NCBI GenBank assembly: GCA_965228775.1
Contig: OZ245840.1
Coordinates: 1-64,000, forward strand
Source of the DNA: JANQMY01 sp965228775
GTDB taxonomy: Bacteria; Pseudomonadota; Alphaproteobacteria; JANQMY01
Direction of reading: 5' to 3'
DNA: 64,000 nucleotides
Shown here in pieces: positions 54,414 to 63,655 of the stretch; position 1 is the stretch's first letter, and every line of letters starts with the position of its first letter. The notes beneath the pieces were generated by a model. The model was not told the DNA's origin and did no database searches. It saw nothing but the letters and a program-made list of their open reading frames with translations. The position numbers and the translations under genes were made by a program.

Positions 54414-55316
54414 ATGAGTAGACGGTATGCGAATTTCGATTGGAACCATGCGCGGGCTTTCTTAGCGACAGTCGAAGAGGGCTCTCTTTCGGCTGCAGCA
54501 CGCGCGCTCGGTTCAACGCAACCGACCGTGAGCCGGCAAATATCGGCATTGGAGAAAGCCCTGGATCTTATGCTGTTTGAGCGCGCCGGACGGGGGCTAA
54601 CGCTTACCTCAGGTGGATCGAAATTGCTCGATCGGCTCCGTGCAATGGGGGAGGCTGCCGATCAGATTTCACTACAGGCTTTTGGGCAAACGCAACGAAT
54701 TGACGGAACTGTGTACATCACCGCGAGTGTCGGTGCGGCGGTGTTGCTTCCGCCTGTTCTAAAGAAGCTGCGAGAGTCTCACCCTGGCATTTGCGTTAAC
54801 TTAGCCGTTTCGACGTCTGCCAAAGACTTGCAGCGCCGGGAAGCCGACATTGCATTACGTCACGTTGAACCGACTCAACCGGAACTGCTGGCGCGTGAAG
54901 TGACAAGGCAGCCAGTCACATCGCGATTGTATGCATCGCCTACTTATTTGGAGCGGTTCTCACATCCGCTGACAAAGGAAGATCTGTCCACGGCTGATTT
55001 TTTGAATTTTGAGGACACTGACCGCCTGCAAAGAAGATTGAGAGATGTTGGACTGCCGATTGCTGCGGAGAAATTCAAGATCGTGTCGGATGACTGGATG
55101 ATAATGTGTGACTTTATCAGAAAAGGGCTTGGCATCGGGCTGCTGCCTGAGATGATCGGCGATCATGACCCGTCGGTACAAAGGGTCCCATTCGACATTT
55201 CACCGGTTACGGTGCAAACCTGGATTACGGTTCACAGAGAACTTCATACAACACCCCGTATTCGTGTTGTCTACGATCTGTTGTGCTCGGAACTGGCCGA
55301 CCAAGCGTCGCTATAG
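54414..55316 (+). CDS. LysR-family transcriptional regulator
   Basis: The 300-residue protein opens with the LysR winged-helix domain (DWNHARAFLATVEEGSLSAAARALG, STQPTVSRQISALEKAL, LFERAGRGLTLT) and continues into a periplasmic-binding-like effector domain with GTVYITASVGAAVLLPPVL and GLGIGLLPEMI. It probably regulates the divergent DUF4386 gene and itself through the palindrome between them. Its stop codon TAG (55314-55316) lies inside the CTATAGCG edge of REP-like copy 2, so the element formed or landed at the very end of the gene. Confidence 0.9.
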   Translation: MSRRYANFDWNHARAFLATVEEGSLSAAARALGSTQPTVSRQISALEKALDLMLFERAGRGLTLTSGGSKLLDRLRAMGEAADQISLQAFGQTQRIDGTVYITASVGAAVLLPPVLKKLRESHPGICVNLAVSTSAKDLQRREADIALRHVEPTQPELLAREVTRQPVTSRLYASPTYLERFSHPLTKEDLSTADFLNFEDTDRLQRRLRDVGLPIAAEKFKIVSDDWMIMCDFIRKGLGIGLLPEMIGDHDPSVQRVPFDISPVTVQTWITVHRELHTTPRIRVVYDLLCSELADQASL

Positions 55317-55374
55317 CGTTTCCAGGTGAGGTGCCAAAATCCGATATTGGCGGCTCACTTTCCGGAAACGCGCT
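55310..55374. repeat. REP-like palindrome, copy 2 (inverted relative of copy 1)
   Basis: GCGTTTCC (55316-55323) pairs with GGAAACGC (55364-55371), then AGGTGAG with CTCACTT, then GCCAA with TTGGC, giving a three-tier hairpin. Its CTATAGCGTTTCCAGGTGA edge is the reverse complement of the right edge of copy 1. It overlaps the LysR stop and fills the gap to the polymerase-like gene. Confidence 0.75.
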
Positions 55375-55384
55375 AAACAGAGAC

Positions 55385-57010
55385 TTAGGGCACGGATGGT
55401 TTTTCGCTCGGAGGAGGATCTTCGCCGATGGGTTTGGGGGCTTCCGGATGTGGTTCGGGCCGGATAACCAGCTCAGGCGGTGACTTCGTGTCTGACGCAG
55501 GGGGATCACCTCTGGAAAGTCCGACGCTCCTACTTGACCTTCTTTGCCCCGTGTCTCTCGATTTCGAGCGCTTTCTGCTGCGGGAACTAAAGGATTGAGC
55601 GCAGGCGATTCCCATAATGAATGTGAATGTCACGGTGACAGCTGGGATTTCGAGGCTGAAATCGATAAGCGCATGAAAACCAACCAGCGTGAGAATGGCC
55701 ATACCAACCGCAGCATAAATTTTGGCCCGGCGTCTTCTAACGAGCCCGAACAAGCAGAGCTCACCCATGGAAGCCACGGAAACGAACAGTAACGCAGCTG
55801 CTGGAATGCCAAGCTCCAATGCGTTCTCAAGATAGGTATTGTGGGCATCTTGCCATGGTGGACCGGCGGGCAATCTTGAATCCCTAAAGATGGGATATGT
55901 GTCCATAAAAGTGCCAAGGCCGGATCCTGCGAATGGTGCCGCACCGATCGCTTCCCACGTCAGCCGATAAATGTCCGAACGGCCGCCGCCGGACGCTTCC
56001 GCATCAGTTAGGCGGTCCACAACCGCGCCGCCACTTACCGCAATGAATAGCAATCCACTTGCCAGCGCGATGCCAAGGAAGATCATTGTCTGCTGGCGGG
56101 GGATGACGCGCGCATAGCCGCAGCAGACGATCAATACAATAATGCCCAGGAAGGTGCTCATGACACCGCCGCGTGAGCCGCTCATCAAAATAGCAGTACC
56201 CAGGACCAGGGCTGTAACAACAAGGTATGCGGACTTGCCGGCCAGGACCTCAAGGGCCAGTTCAGCTTTCGTGCGTGCGCTTGCTTTGATCTTTAAAACT
56301 GAGCCCAAATCCTGCAAGAGCAAGCCAATAACACACACCAGACCGATACCGGCGTATGTGGCGTAAGAGTTCCGATTAACGAACGTACTCGCAAGATAGC
56401 CTTCATAAGCCCATTTGTGGAACCAAAGGACGCGTTCCCAGCCACCAAGATGGACAATTAGTCCGTATGCACCATAGGCCAGGGAAATGACGGCGATCGC
56501 CCGCAAGCCGCGATCCGCCAATGTCGTGGACCGGCAAATCTGCAACGACATCCAGAAGACCGCGGCGTAGGTCAAGAGCCGCATGATCCCACTGGCTGTT
56601 TCGTATGGGTTTATTGAAATTGTCGAAGAGGCCCCCGTTCCCAAGAAGGTTGCCGTTTCCTGCCACAAGGGGTGGGCGATTGACGTCGGCATCCATGGAA
56701 AAATTTGGACAAGAGCCCACAGAATTGCCAACAGAAAAGGAACGACAATCGCCAGTACTTTCCTTGCCGGGATATATTCTTCTGTCTGCGTACGCCAGCG
56801 ATATGCGCCATAGGCGGCAAACAGGATGCCGGCCCAGATCGCGAGCACGGACCACCAAATGGGACGGTTGCTGCCGAGGGGGAGCGGGGCAAAGGCGACC
56901 AGTGCGATCAGGCCAATGAAAAGCCTGCGTTCGGTAAGCAGATCCCAAACGCTAGACTTTGCGGCCGCCTCACCCTGAGACGTATGCGGAACCACCGCGT
57001 CGCTGACCAA
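55385..57010 (-). CDS. O-antigen ligase/Wzy-family polysaccharide polymerase
   Basis: A perfect GGAGGT (57015-57020 on the minus strand) precedes TTG 57010 by four bases, so I use it instead of the TTG at 57076, which has no such site. The 541-residue protein has about ten to twelve membrane helices and O-antigen ligase features: ASTFVNRNSYATYAG, MSGSRGGVMST and the long periplasmic loop with WQDAHNTYLENALELG. The last 60 residues are a Pro/Ser/Arg-rich hydrophilic tail. It could be the polymerase or ligase of a second polymer or of the same one as 42066-43400. Confidence 0.83.
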   Translation of the reverse strand: MVSDAVVPHTSQGEAAAKSSVWDLLTERRLFIGLIALVAFAPLPLGSNRPIWWSVLAIWAGILFAAYGAYRWRTQTEEYIPARKVLAIVVPFLLAILWALVQIFPWMPTSIAHPLWQETATFLGTGASSTISINPYETASGIMRLLTYAAVFWMSLQICRSTTLADRGLRAIAVISLAYGAYGLIVHLGGWERVLWFHKWAYEGYLASTFVNRNSYATYAGIGLVCVIGLLLQDLGSVLKIKASARTKAELALEVLAGKSAYLVVTALVLGTAILMSGSRGGVMSTFLGIIVLIVCCGYARVIPRQQTMIFLGIALASGLLFIAVSGGAVVDRLTDAEASGGGRSDIYRLTWEAIGAAPFAGSGLGTFMDTYPIFRDSRLPAGPPWQDAHNTYLENALELGIPAAALLFVSVASMGELCLFGLVRRRRAKIYAAVGMAILTLVGFHALIDFSLEIPAVTVTFTFIMGIACAQSFSSRSRKRSKSRDTGQRRSSRSVGLSRGDPPASDTKSPPELVIRPEPHPEAPKPIGEDPPPSEKPSVP

Positions 57011-57195
57011 TTTGACCTCCGAAACCGCGTAAATGCTCAGTCCGATGATAAACTGATTCCGAGGGTGCAACTTCAATGGTTAACAAAAGATATCAGAAAA
57101 TTAATTTGCTGGTCGAGCCGTCGTTTCGGGCGACCTTCACCCAATATATTGGGGTGGCGGTCTCACTGTTATGCGTGGGACCGCCAAGAAAATTG

Positions 57196-58662
57196 TTAGT
57201 AGGCGTTCTTGTGGACGAAGCCCTTAACCAAGGTTAACGCCATGATCTTGATATCAAGCCAGAAGGACCAGTTCTGAATGTAGTAGATATCGTGCTCGAT
57301 GCGGCCCTGAAGCTTGTCCATTGTATCGGTTTCGCCACGATATCCGTTCACTTGAGCCCATCCTGTGATGCCAGGCTTAACTCTGTGGCGCGACTGATAC
57401 TGAGCGATCGCCTTGGCAAATTCTTCGTCTAAGGCCAATGGATGGGGCCGTGGTCCGACGATCGACATGGTACCTTGCAGGACGTTGAACAGTTGAGGCA
57501 GCTCATCAAGGCTGGTCTTGCGAAGAATATGGCCGATCCGCGTAATGCGCGTATCGTTCTTCGTTGCCTGCGCCGTCATCTTGTCCCCGTCTTCCGTTAC
57601 CGTCATCGTACGGAACTTGAGCACGGGGATAATGTTTTCGTTGTAACCGCGTCGGCGTTGCTGGAAGAAGACCGGCCCTGGCGAGTCAAGCTTGATAGCA
57701 AGTGCGATTAGCGCCATCAAGGGAGCCGTCAGGACCACCGCAACAGACGCCAGCACGTAGTCCTGGATCACTTTGGCCATCAACCACCATTGCCGGATAG
57801 GGCGCTGATTGAGGTCCATCAGGACCATACCGCCAACCCGGCTTACGGGGCGATTTTTATAGCGGATACCTACCAGATCGGGCACTAAGCGGATGTCGCA
57901 AGGTAGCGAGGCAAGTGCTTGTTCGAGCTTCGAAATACGTTCATCCGCCGACCATGGCAGAGCGATGAAGATTTCATCCAAACGGTTATGACGCGCGTAG
58001 TGCACCAGGTCGTCAATCGACCCCAGAAAGGGCTGATCACCCTCATGATCGTCGCGGCGCTTTGCACGGTCATCAAAGAAGCCGATGATTTTAATGCCGG
58101 TCGATCCACGGTGTGCTGTCAAATGCTCGGACAGACGCATGCTCAAGGGACCGACACCAACAATGGCTACCTGCCGCGAAATACGTTCGTTCTTGATGAG
58201 CTGAGCGATTACACGCACCATCAGTACGCGGCCAAAGACCAGCATAATGGCTGCAATCCCAAACCAGCTCATAAGCCAGCCGCGGGAATAAGTGGCTGAA
58301 ATCTTGAGAATAAAGGCGATTGCGATTAGGCCAAGAATGGCGCCGGACCAGCTAATGGCCATACGTCCGATCTGAGAGCCGATGTCGACCAGACTATCGA
58401 ACATGTAGCCACTCATGGCGCGGTAGATTCCGGCAAATGTGATGGCCGCGAAAAACCCAACGCCGGCCATGCGGACGATATCGACCTGACTTTTGAGGAC
58501 AGCTACTTCATATCCGAAATGGGCAACAAGACACGCAAACATAATGATGGCCACGTCCAGCACCATGATCGCGTCGCCTACCATTTCAGGCGACGAAAAT
58601 ATGGGGCTTGCATGAGCCCCTATGCGTGGCGCATCCGCCTGAGTGTTGTCTGTCGCCGTCAT
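57196..58662 (-). CDS. Undecaprenyl-phosphate sugar-phosphotransferase (WbaP/WcaJ type)
   Basis: The 488-residue protein has four N-terminal membrane helices, a CoA-binding-like Rossmann middle (QVAIVGVGPLSMRLSEHL) and a C-terminal bacterial sugar-transferase domain from about residue 300: the membrane-reentrant helix (DYVLASVAVVLTAPLMALIA), KLDSPGPVFFQQRRRG, KFRTMTV and the Asp-Glu catalytic pair in TSLDELPQLFNVL. It should start repeat-unit synthesis by moving a sugar-phosphate, usually glucose- or galactose-1-phosphate, from a UDP-sugar to undecaprenyl phosphate. GGGGGAAG seven bases upstream supports the ATG. Confidence 0.92.
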   Translation of the reverse strand: MTATDNTQADAPRIGAHASPIFSSPEMVGDAIMVLDVAIIMFACLVAHFGYEVAVLKSQVDIVRMAGVGFFAAITFAGIYRAMSGYMFDSLVDIGSQIGRMAISWSGAILGLIAIAFILKISATYSRGWLMSWFGIAAIMLVFGRVLMVRVIAQLIKNERISRQVAIVGVGPLSMRLSEHLTAHRGSTGIKIIGFFDDRAKRRDDHEGDQPFLGSIDDLVHYARHNRLDEIFIALPWSADERISKLEQALASLPCDIRLVPDLVGIRYKNRPVSRVGGMVLMDLNQRPIRQWWLMAKVIQDYVLASVAVVLTAPLMALIALAIKLDSPGPVFFQQRRRGYNENIIPVLKFRTMTVTEDGDKMTAQATKNDTRITRIGHILRKTSLDELPQLFNVLQGTMSIVGPRPHPLALDEEFAKAIAQYQSRHRVKPGITGWAQVNGYRGETDTMDKLQGRIEHDIYYIQNWSFWLDIKIMALTLVKGFVHKNAY

Positions 58663-59282
58663 TCGAAACTTCCCCCTGGAGTGAAGCGTCGCGCCGCTAT
58701 GCGGCAGCGAAGGATAAGTCCTTTTTCACAAACTTAATATTCCCCAGACGACTGCAATATCCGCGCCGAAGTGGCTTTTCTTCGCGTGAATGTAGTTATG
58801 TTTGTGTGTTTACGTATCTAAAGCAAATACCATCATCGATTACAATAGGAAATCCTTTATGTCCCGAAAAAATACAGTTTGAGTGGCGATTATTTCTATG
58901 AGCGTAAGTATTCGATCTCGAATTTCTTATAATTCAGAGAATCAGTAGTGATTCTCCATCCTTAAACTCGGGTTCCCGACCTTGGGCTGTTAACCATGTT
59001 ATTGTGGCAGCCGCATGGCAGAGAGGTCCGCCTTCTTCCCTGTATCAAATAAAGACAAGAACAGCAGAATCGTATCAAATCAGGACAGCATGCCCTTGTC
59101 ATTGTAATGCAACTGAAAGGGGCGGGCGCTATGGTGCGCCGACAATCTTTGGGCCGACGATCATCTAGAGCGTAACGTCTTTCTGTCCGGGAGCGTTATC
59201 CTTCAAATGGCCAAGGTCAAGGCAAGCTGCGTCATTCGCGGACGAGACATTCAGTGTATCAATCAAGAGAGAGAGCGTATCT
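58663..59282. other. 620-bp gene-free divergent region upstream of galE
   Basis: It separates the initiating transferase and galE and should hold both promoters. Visible signals are a palindrome at 58937-58956 and a direct repeat GTATCAAAT at 59042-59050 and 59072-59080. There is no credible ORF. Confidence 0.5.
58937..58956. promoter_or_regulatory. 20-bp palindrome GAGAATCA-GTAG-TGATTCTC
   Basis: Perfect 8-bp arms around GTAG, about 275 bp upstream of the WbaP-type start and 325 bp upstream of galE. No T-run follows, so it is likelier an operator than a terminator. Confidence 0.4.
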
Positions 59283-60272
59283 ATGGCGATCCTAGTAACA
59301 GGAGGCGCTGGGTATATCGGCAGCCATATGGCCTGGCGTTTGGTCGACCAACAGGAGCAAGTGGTTGTCCTGGATAACCTTTCCACGGGGTTCCAGGGCT
59401 TGGTGCCGCCATCGGTCAAGCTCGTCCAGGGCGATGTGGGCGACGTTGGGCTGGTTTCCGATGTTCTCAAGAATGAGCAGATCGATGTCGTGATCCATTT
59501 TGCTGGATCCATTGTCGTGCCGGAATCTGTTACCGAACCGCTCAAATATTATGAAAACAACACGGCGCGGAGCCGAAACCTGATAGAGGCCTGCGTCAAA
59601 TCCGGCGTCGGTAAATTCATCTTTTCCTCCACGGCGGCGGTATATGGGGAGCAAACCCAAGGTCTCTTGGATGAAGAGCTGCCTCTCCAACCCATCAACC
59701 CGTATGCGACGTCAAAGGTTATGACTGAATGGATGCTGCGGGATGTGGCCATTGCACATGATTTTCGCTACATCGCCATTCGGTATTTCAATGTTGCGGG
59801 CGCCGACCCCCAAGGTCGGTCAGGACAGTCTTCCAAGAACGCAACGCACCTCATCAAGGTGGCAAGCCAGGTCGCGCTGGGCGAGCGGGAGAAGCTTCAA
59901 GTTTTCGGTTCTGACTATGACACGCCTGATGGCACCTGCATTCGCGACTATGTGCATGTCACGGATCTCATCAGCGCCCATATGGATGGCTTGAATTATT
60001 TGAGAGACGGGGGAGATTCCATTGCCGCCAATTGCGGCTATGGTCATGGATATTCTGTGCTGGAAGTGATCGACGCGCTGAACAAAGTCACCGGCAATGA
60101 GCTGCCTGTGGAGATGAGTGAACGCCGGCCGGGGGATGCCGCAGCGTTGGTTGCAAAGCCGGAACGCATCAAGTCCCTTTTTGGCTGGCAGCCAAAGCAC
60201 GACGATTTGGAGTTTGTCGTCAAAACCGCTCTGAATTGGGAGAGATCATTGCCTGACCGAAATTGGTATTAG
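59283..60272 (+). CDS. galE: UDP-glucose 4-epimerase
   Basis: The 329-residue extended short-chain dehydrogenase has the NAD motif VTGGAGYIGSH, the catalytic Ser/Thr of FSSTAAVYG (115-117) and Tyr141-x3-Lys145 (NPYATSK), with the GalE-type signatures LDNLSTGF, IHFAGSIVVPESV and YFNVAGADP. It interconverts UDP-glucose and UDP-galactose. It is followed three bases later by the UDP-glucuronate epimerase, so the two form an operon. Slight changes from E. coli GalE around residues 80-95 leave activity on N-acetylated sugars open. Confidence 0.92.
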   Translation: MAILVTGGAGYIGSHMAWRLVDQQEQVVVLDNLSTGFQGLVPPSVKLVQGDVGDVGLVSDVLKNEQIDVVIHFAGSIVVPESVTEPLKYYENNTARSRNLIEACVKSGVGKFIFSSTAAVYGEQTQGLLDEELPLQPINPYATSKVMTEWMLRDVAIAHDFRYIAIRYFNVAGADPQGRSGQSSKNATHLIKVASQVALGEREKLQVFGSDYDTPDGTCIRDYVHVTDLISAHMDGLNYLRDGGDSIAANCGYGHGYSVLEVIDALNKVTGNELPVEMSERRPGDAAALVAKPERIKSLFGWQPKHDDLEFVVKTALNWERSLPDRNWY

Positions 60273-60275
60273 TCC

Positions 60276-61256
60276 ATGACGATAGTGGTCACCGGCGCTG
60301 CCGGTTTCATCGGTTTTCATCTCTGTGGTGCCCTTCTGCGCCAGGGGCATCACGTGCTTGGTCTCGATAGTCTCAATGACTATTACGATGTGAGCTTGAA
60401 GACCGCGCGCTTGAGCATTTTGGAGACAAACTCAAATTTCTCTTTCAGCAAGGTGAACATCGCGGATGTTGAGGCTATGCAGGATGTGCTTAAGGCGTAC
60501 AAGTTTAAGCACATGTTTCATCTGGCGGCTCAAGCGGGGGTTCGCTACTCGCTCGAAAACCCGTCTGCGTACATACAGTCCAATCTGGTGGGCCATGCCA
60601 ATGTATTGGAGCTTTGCCGTCATCACGACGGGTTTGAGCATCTGATTTACGCATCGTCCAGCTCCGTCTATGGCGGCAACGAAAAGACACCTTTTTCCGA
60701 AACAGATTCCGTTGACCGCCCGGTCTCACTCTACGCCGCAACGAAGAAGGCGGATGAGCTGATGAGCCAGACTTATGGGCACCTCTATCAGCTGCCGCAA
60801 ACCGGCGTCCGGTTCTTCACCGTGTACGGCCCCTGGGGGCGTCCGGACATGGCGTATTGGATCTTTACACAAAGTATTTTGGAAGGGCGCCCCATTAGAG
60901 TTTTCAACAATGGGGATATGAGGCGGGATTTCACCTACATAGATGATATCGTGTCCGGTCTTTTGTTGATGCTGGAAAAAGGGGCGGCAGTTTCGGGGGA
61001 CCCGTCAAACCCCCACAGGGTTTACAATCTGGGAAACAACAAGCCCGAACAGTTGCTGCACATGATCGACGTGCTTGAGACGGCGTTGGGCAAAGAAGCT
61101 ATTCGGAAGTTGGAACCGATGCAGCCCGGGGATGTGAAACAAACTTTTGCGGATCTGAGCTCAGTCCAGGCTGATTATGGATTTAAGCCCGCCACCTCGA
61201 TCGAAGAGGGGCTTCAGAAATTTGTCCAGTGGTTCCGCCAGTACTTCGACGTTTAA
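60276..61256 (+). CDS. UDP-glucuronate 4-epimerase (GAE/LpsL type)
   Basis: The 326-residue protein has VTGAAGFIGFHL, DSLNDYYDVSLKTARL, HLAAQAGVRYSLENP, the Tyr153-x3-Lys157 pair (LYAATKK) and VYGPWGRPDMA, a set typical of UDP-GlcA 4-epimerases. It yields UDP-galacturonate from the product of the dehydrogenase at 62259-63590. The gap of three bases from galE, on the same strand, suggests coupling. It converges on the UDP-xylose synthase gene with 30 bp between. Confidence 0.88.
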   Translation: MTIVVTGAAGFIGFHLCGALLRQGHHVLGLDSLNDYYDVSLKTARLSILETNSNFSFSKVNIADVEAMQDVLKAYKFKHMFHLAAQAGVRYSLENPSAYIQSNLVGHANVLELCRHHDGFEHLIYASSSSVYGGNEKTPFSETDSVDRPVSLYAATKKADELMSQTYGHLYQLPQTGVRFFTVYGPWGRPDMAYWIFTQSILEGRPIRVFNNGDMRRDFTYIDDIVSGLLLMLEKGAAVSGDPSNPHRVYNLGNNKPEQLLHMIDVLETALGKEAIRKLEPMQPGDVKQTFADLSSVQADYGFKPATSIEEGLQKFVQWFRQYFDV

Positions 61257-61286
61257 AGATCCTCGACGTCTGATCGGTTGGTATTC

Positions 61287-62246
61287 TTACAGCGGCTCGT
61301 TTTCGCTCAGCAGCTTGTCAAAGTACGGGATCGTTTTCTTGAGCCCTTCCTCAAGCTGAATCTTCGGTGACCAATCCAGATCCGCTTTCGCTTTAGCGAT
61401 ATTCGGTTGGCGCTGCTTCGGGTCATCTTCCGGAAGGGGCTTGTTGTCGATCTTCGACTTTGATCCGGTCAGTTCGAGAACTTTTTCTGCAAGTTCAAGA
61501 ATTGTGAACTCCTTAGGGTTGCCCAAATTCGTCGGGCCCGTATACGGATCTTCCTTGTTCATGAGGCCCATCAGACCGGCAACAAGGTCTTCAACAAAGC
61601 AGAATGAACGGGTTTGGCTTCCGTCACCAAAAATAGTGATCGGTTCGTTGCGCAGTGCCTGCACAATGAAGTTAGAGACCACCCGGCCATCATTCGGGTG
61701 CATGCGCGGGCCATAGGTATTGAAGATACGCGCCACGCGAATGCTCAGATTGTGCTGTCTGTAGTAATCGAAGAAAAGCGTTTCGGCGCAGCGTTTGCCT
61801 TCATCGTAACACGCGCGAACGCCGATTGGGTTTACATGCCCCCAATAGTCTTCCGTTTGCGGATGAACATGAGGGTCGCCATATACCTCGCTGGTGGACG
61901 CTTGCAAGATGCGCGCATTCAGACGCTTGGCAAGGCCCAGCATGTTAATTGCGCCGTGCACACTCGTCTTCGTGGTTTGCACGGGGTCATGCTGGTAGTG
62001 AACAGGCGATGCAGGGCAGGCGAGGTTAAAGATCTGATCCACTTCCAGATAGAGCGGGAAAGTTACGTCATGCCGCATCAGTTCGAAGCGGTAGTCGTCC
62101 AGGAGATTCCGAATATTGCGCCGGGAGCCCGTAAAGAAATTGTCAACACAAATGACTTCACAGCCCTGTTCCAAAAGGCGCTCGCACAGAAACGATCCGA
62201 TGAACCCGGCGCCGCCGGTAACCAGTACGCGTTTTATCTCGTGCAT
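61287..62246 (-). CDS. UDP-glucuronate decarboxylase (UDP-xylose synthase)
   Basis: The 319-residue protein shows VLVTGGAGFIGS, DNFFTGSRRN, NLACPASPVHYQHDPVQT, the catalytic Thr118-Ser-Glu120 (STSEVYGDP) and Tyr147-x3-Lys151 (RACYDEGKR), all standard for UXS. It oxidises and decarboxylates UDP-GlcA to UDP-xylose with bound NAD. Its ATG (62246) starts 12 bp after the UDP-glucose dehydrogenase stop on the same strand, so substrate and product enzymes are co-expressed. Confidence 0.93.
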   Translation of the reverse strand: MHEIKRVLVTGGAGFIGSFLCERLLEQGCEVICVDNFFTGSRRNIRNLLDDYRFELMRHDVTFPLYLEVDQIFNLACPASPVHYQHDPVQTTKTSVHGAINMLGLAKRLNARILQASTSEVYGDPHVHPQTEDYWGHVNPIGVRACYDEGKRCAETLFFDYYRQHNLSIRVARIFNTYGPRMHPNDGRVVSNFIVQALRNEPITIFGDGSQTRSFCFVEDLVAGLMGLMNKEDPYTGPTNLGNPKEFTILELAEKVLELTGSKSKIDNKPLPEDDPKQRQPNIAKAKADLDWSPKIQLEEGLKKTIPYFDKLLSENEPL

Positions 62247-62258
62247 TTTCTCGTGTTC

Positions 62259-63590
62259 CTAACTCTCGTCCGAGGCGGACGTTACTGGGTCGCGGCCGAT
62301 GGAATGATATTCAAACCCGGCAGCGGCCATTTCCTTTGGGGTATAGATATTACGAAGATCGATAATAAGTGGTGTCTTTAAGAGACTTTTTGTCCGCTCG
62401 AGGTCCAGGGCGCGAAATTCATTCCATTCCGTTAACAAGACGACAGCGTCCGCCTGTTCCATGGTGTCATAGGTATTCTCAGCCAAGTGAACATCCGGCA
62501 GCAATTGACGGGCTTCGCTCATCCCTTCAGGGTCGAAGGCTTTGATCGTCGCGCCTTTTTCTTGAAGAAGCGGAATGATATCCAGACTTGGTGAGTCCCG
62601 CATATCATCCGTGTTCGGCTTGAAGGTCAGGCCAAGAATGGCAATTGTTTTCCCTTCAAGATCATCCTTACACGCCTTGATGATCTTATCCGCCATATTC
62701 TTCTTGCGCTGATCGTTGACATCGACCACTGCTTGAACGATCCGCGTTGGTGCGCCGGCCTCTTCAGCTGTTCTGACCAATGCCAGCGTATCTTTTGGGA
62801 AGCAGGAGCCGCCATAACCTGGACCAGCGTGAAGGAATTTGCCTCCGATGCGGCCATCCAATCCGATGCCGCGCGACACCTCCTGAACGTTGGCGCCTAC
62901 CTTCTCGCAAATGTCGGCCATTTCGTTGATGAACGTGATCTTTGTCGCCAAGAACGCATTCGCGGCGTATTTGATCAGTTCGGACGTTTCCCTGGATGTA
63001 AACAAGATCGGCGTTTCGTTGAGATAGAGCGGGCGATAGAGCGCACGCATGACTTCCTGGGCCCGTTCGGAATCCACACCAACCACAACGCGATCCGGCC
63101 GCTTGAAATCTTCAATGGCAGACCCTTCACGAAGGAATTCCGGATTGGATGCCATATCAAAATCGGCATCCGGCCGTTCGGCCTTGATAATGTTTTCCAC
63201 CTTGCGGCTTGTGCCCACGGGAACCGTCGACTTCGTAACGACAACCGTGTACCCGTCGAGGGCTTGGGCGATGTCTTTGGCGGCGGCCTCCACGTAAGAA
63301 AGATCTGCATAACCATCACCACGCCGGCTCGGCGTTCCAACCGCGATGAATACGGCGTCCGCTGATTTTACCGCTGAGGTTAGATCGGTCGAAAAGAACA
63401 GTCTGCCGGCGGAGACATTGTCCGCTACAAGGCCATCTAGTCCCGGTTCGTAAATGGGGATCCGGCCTGCGTTCAGACCGTCAATTTTGGCGGCATCCAA
63501 ATCGACACAGGTGACCTCATGGCCAAAATCCGAGAAACAGGCACCGGAGACCAAGCCAACGTATCCGGTTCCAATCATTGTTACGCGCAT
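62259..63590 (-). CDS. ugd: UDP-glucose 6-dehydrogenase
   Basis: The 443-residue protein has the NAD motif MIGTGYVGLVSGACF, FIAVGTPSRRGDG, STVPVGTSRK, NPEFLREGSAI, and catalytic Cys263 in GYGGSCFPKDT, with a later LTFKPNTDDMRDSPS. It oxidises UDP-glucose twice to UDP-glucuronate. It lies between GalU, which makes its substrate, and UXS, which uses its product. Confidence 0.95.
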   Translation of the reverse strand: MRVTMIGTGYVGLVSGACFSDFGHEVTCVDLDAAKIDGLNAGRIPIYEPGLDGLVADNVSAGRLFFSTDLTSAVKSADAVFIAVGTPSRRGDGYADLSYVEAAAKDIAQALDGYTVVVTKSTVPVGTSRKVENIIKAERPDADFDMASNPEFLREGSAIEDFKRPDRVVVGVDSERAQEVMRALYRPLYLNETPILFTSRETSELIKYAANAFLATKITFINEMADICEKVGANVQEVSRGIGLDGRIGGKFLHAGPGYGGSCFPKDTLALVRTAEEAGAPTRIVQAVVDVNDQRKKNMADKIIKACKDDLEGKTIAILGLTFKPNTDDMRDSPSLDIIPLLQEKGATIKAFDPEGMSEARQLLPDVHLAENTYDTMEQADAVVLLTEWNEFRALDLERTKSLLKTPLIIDLRNIYTPKEMAAAGFEYHSIGRDPVTSASDES

Positions 63591-63655
63591 CTAAACAACC
63601 CATTCATCTGGTTTGGTCTGCCGCTTGTGGGGGCGAGACAGGTGAGACAAGTGTT

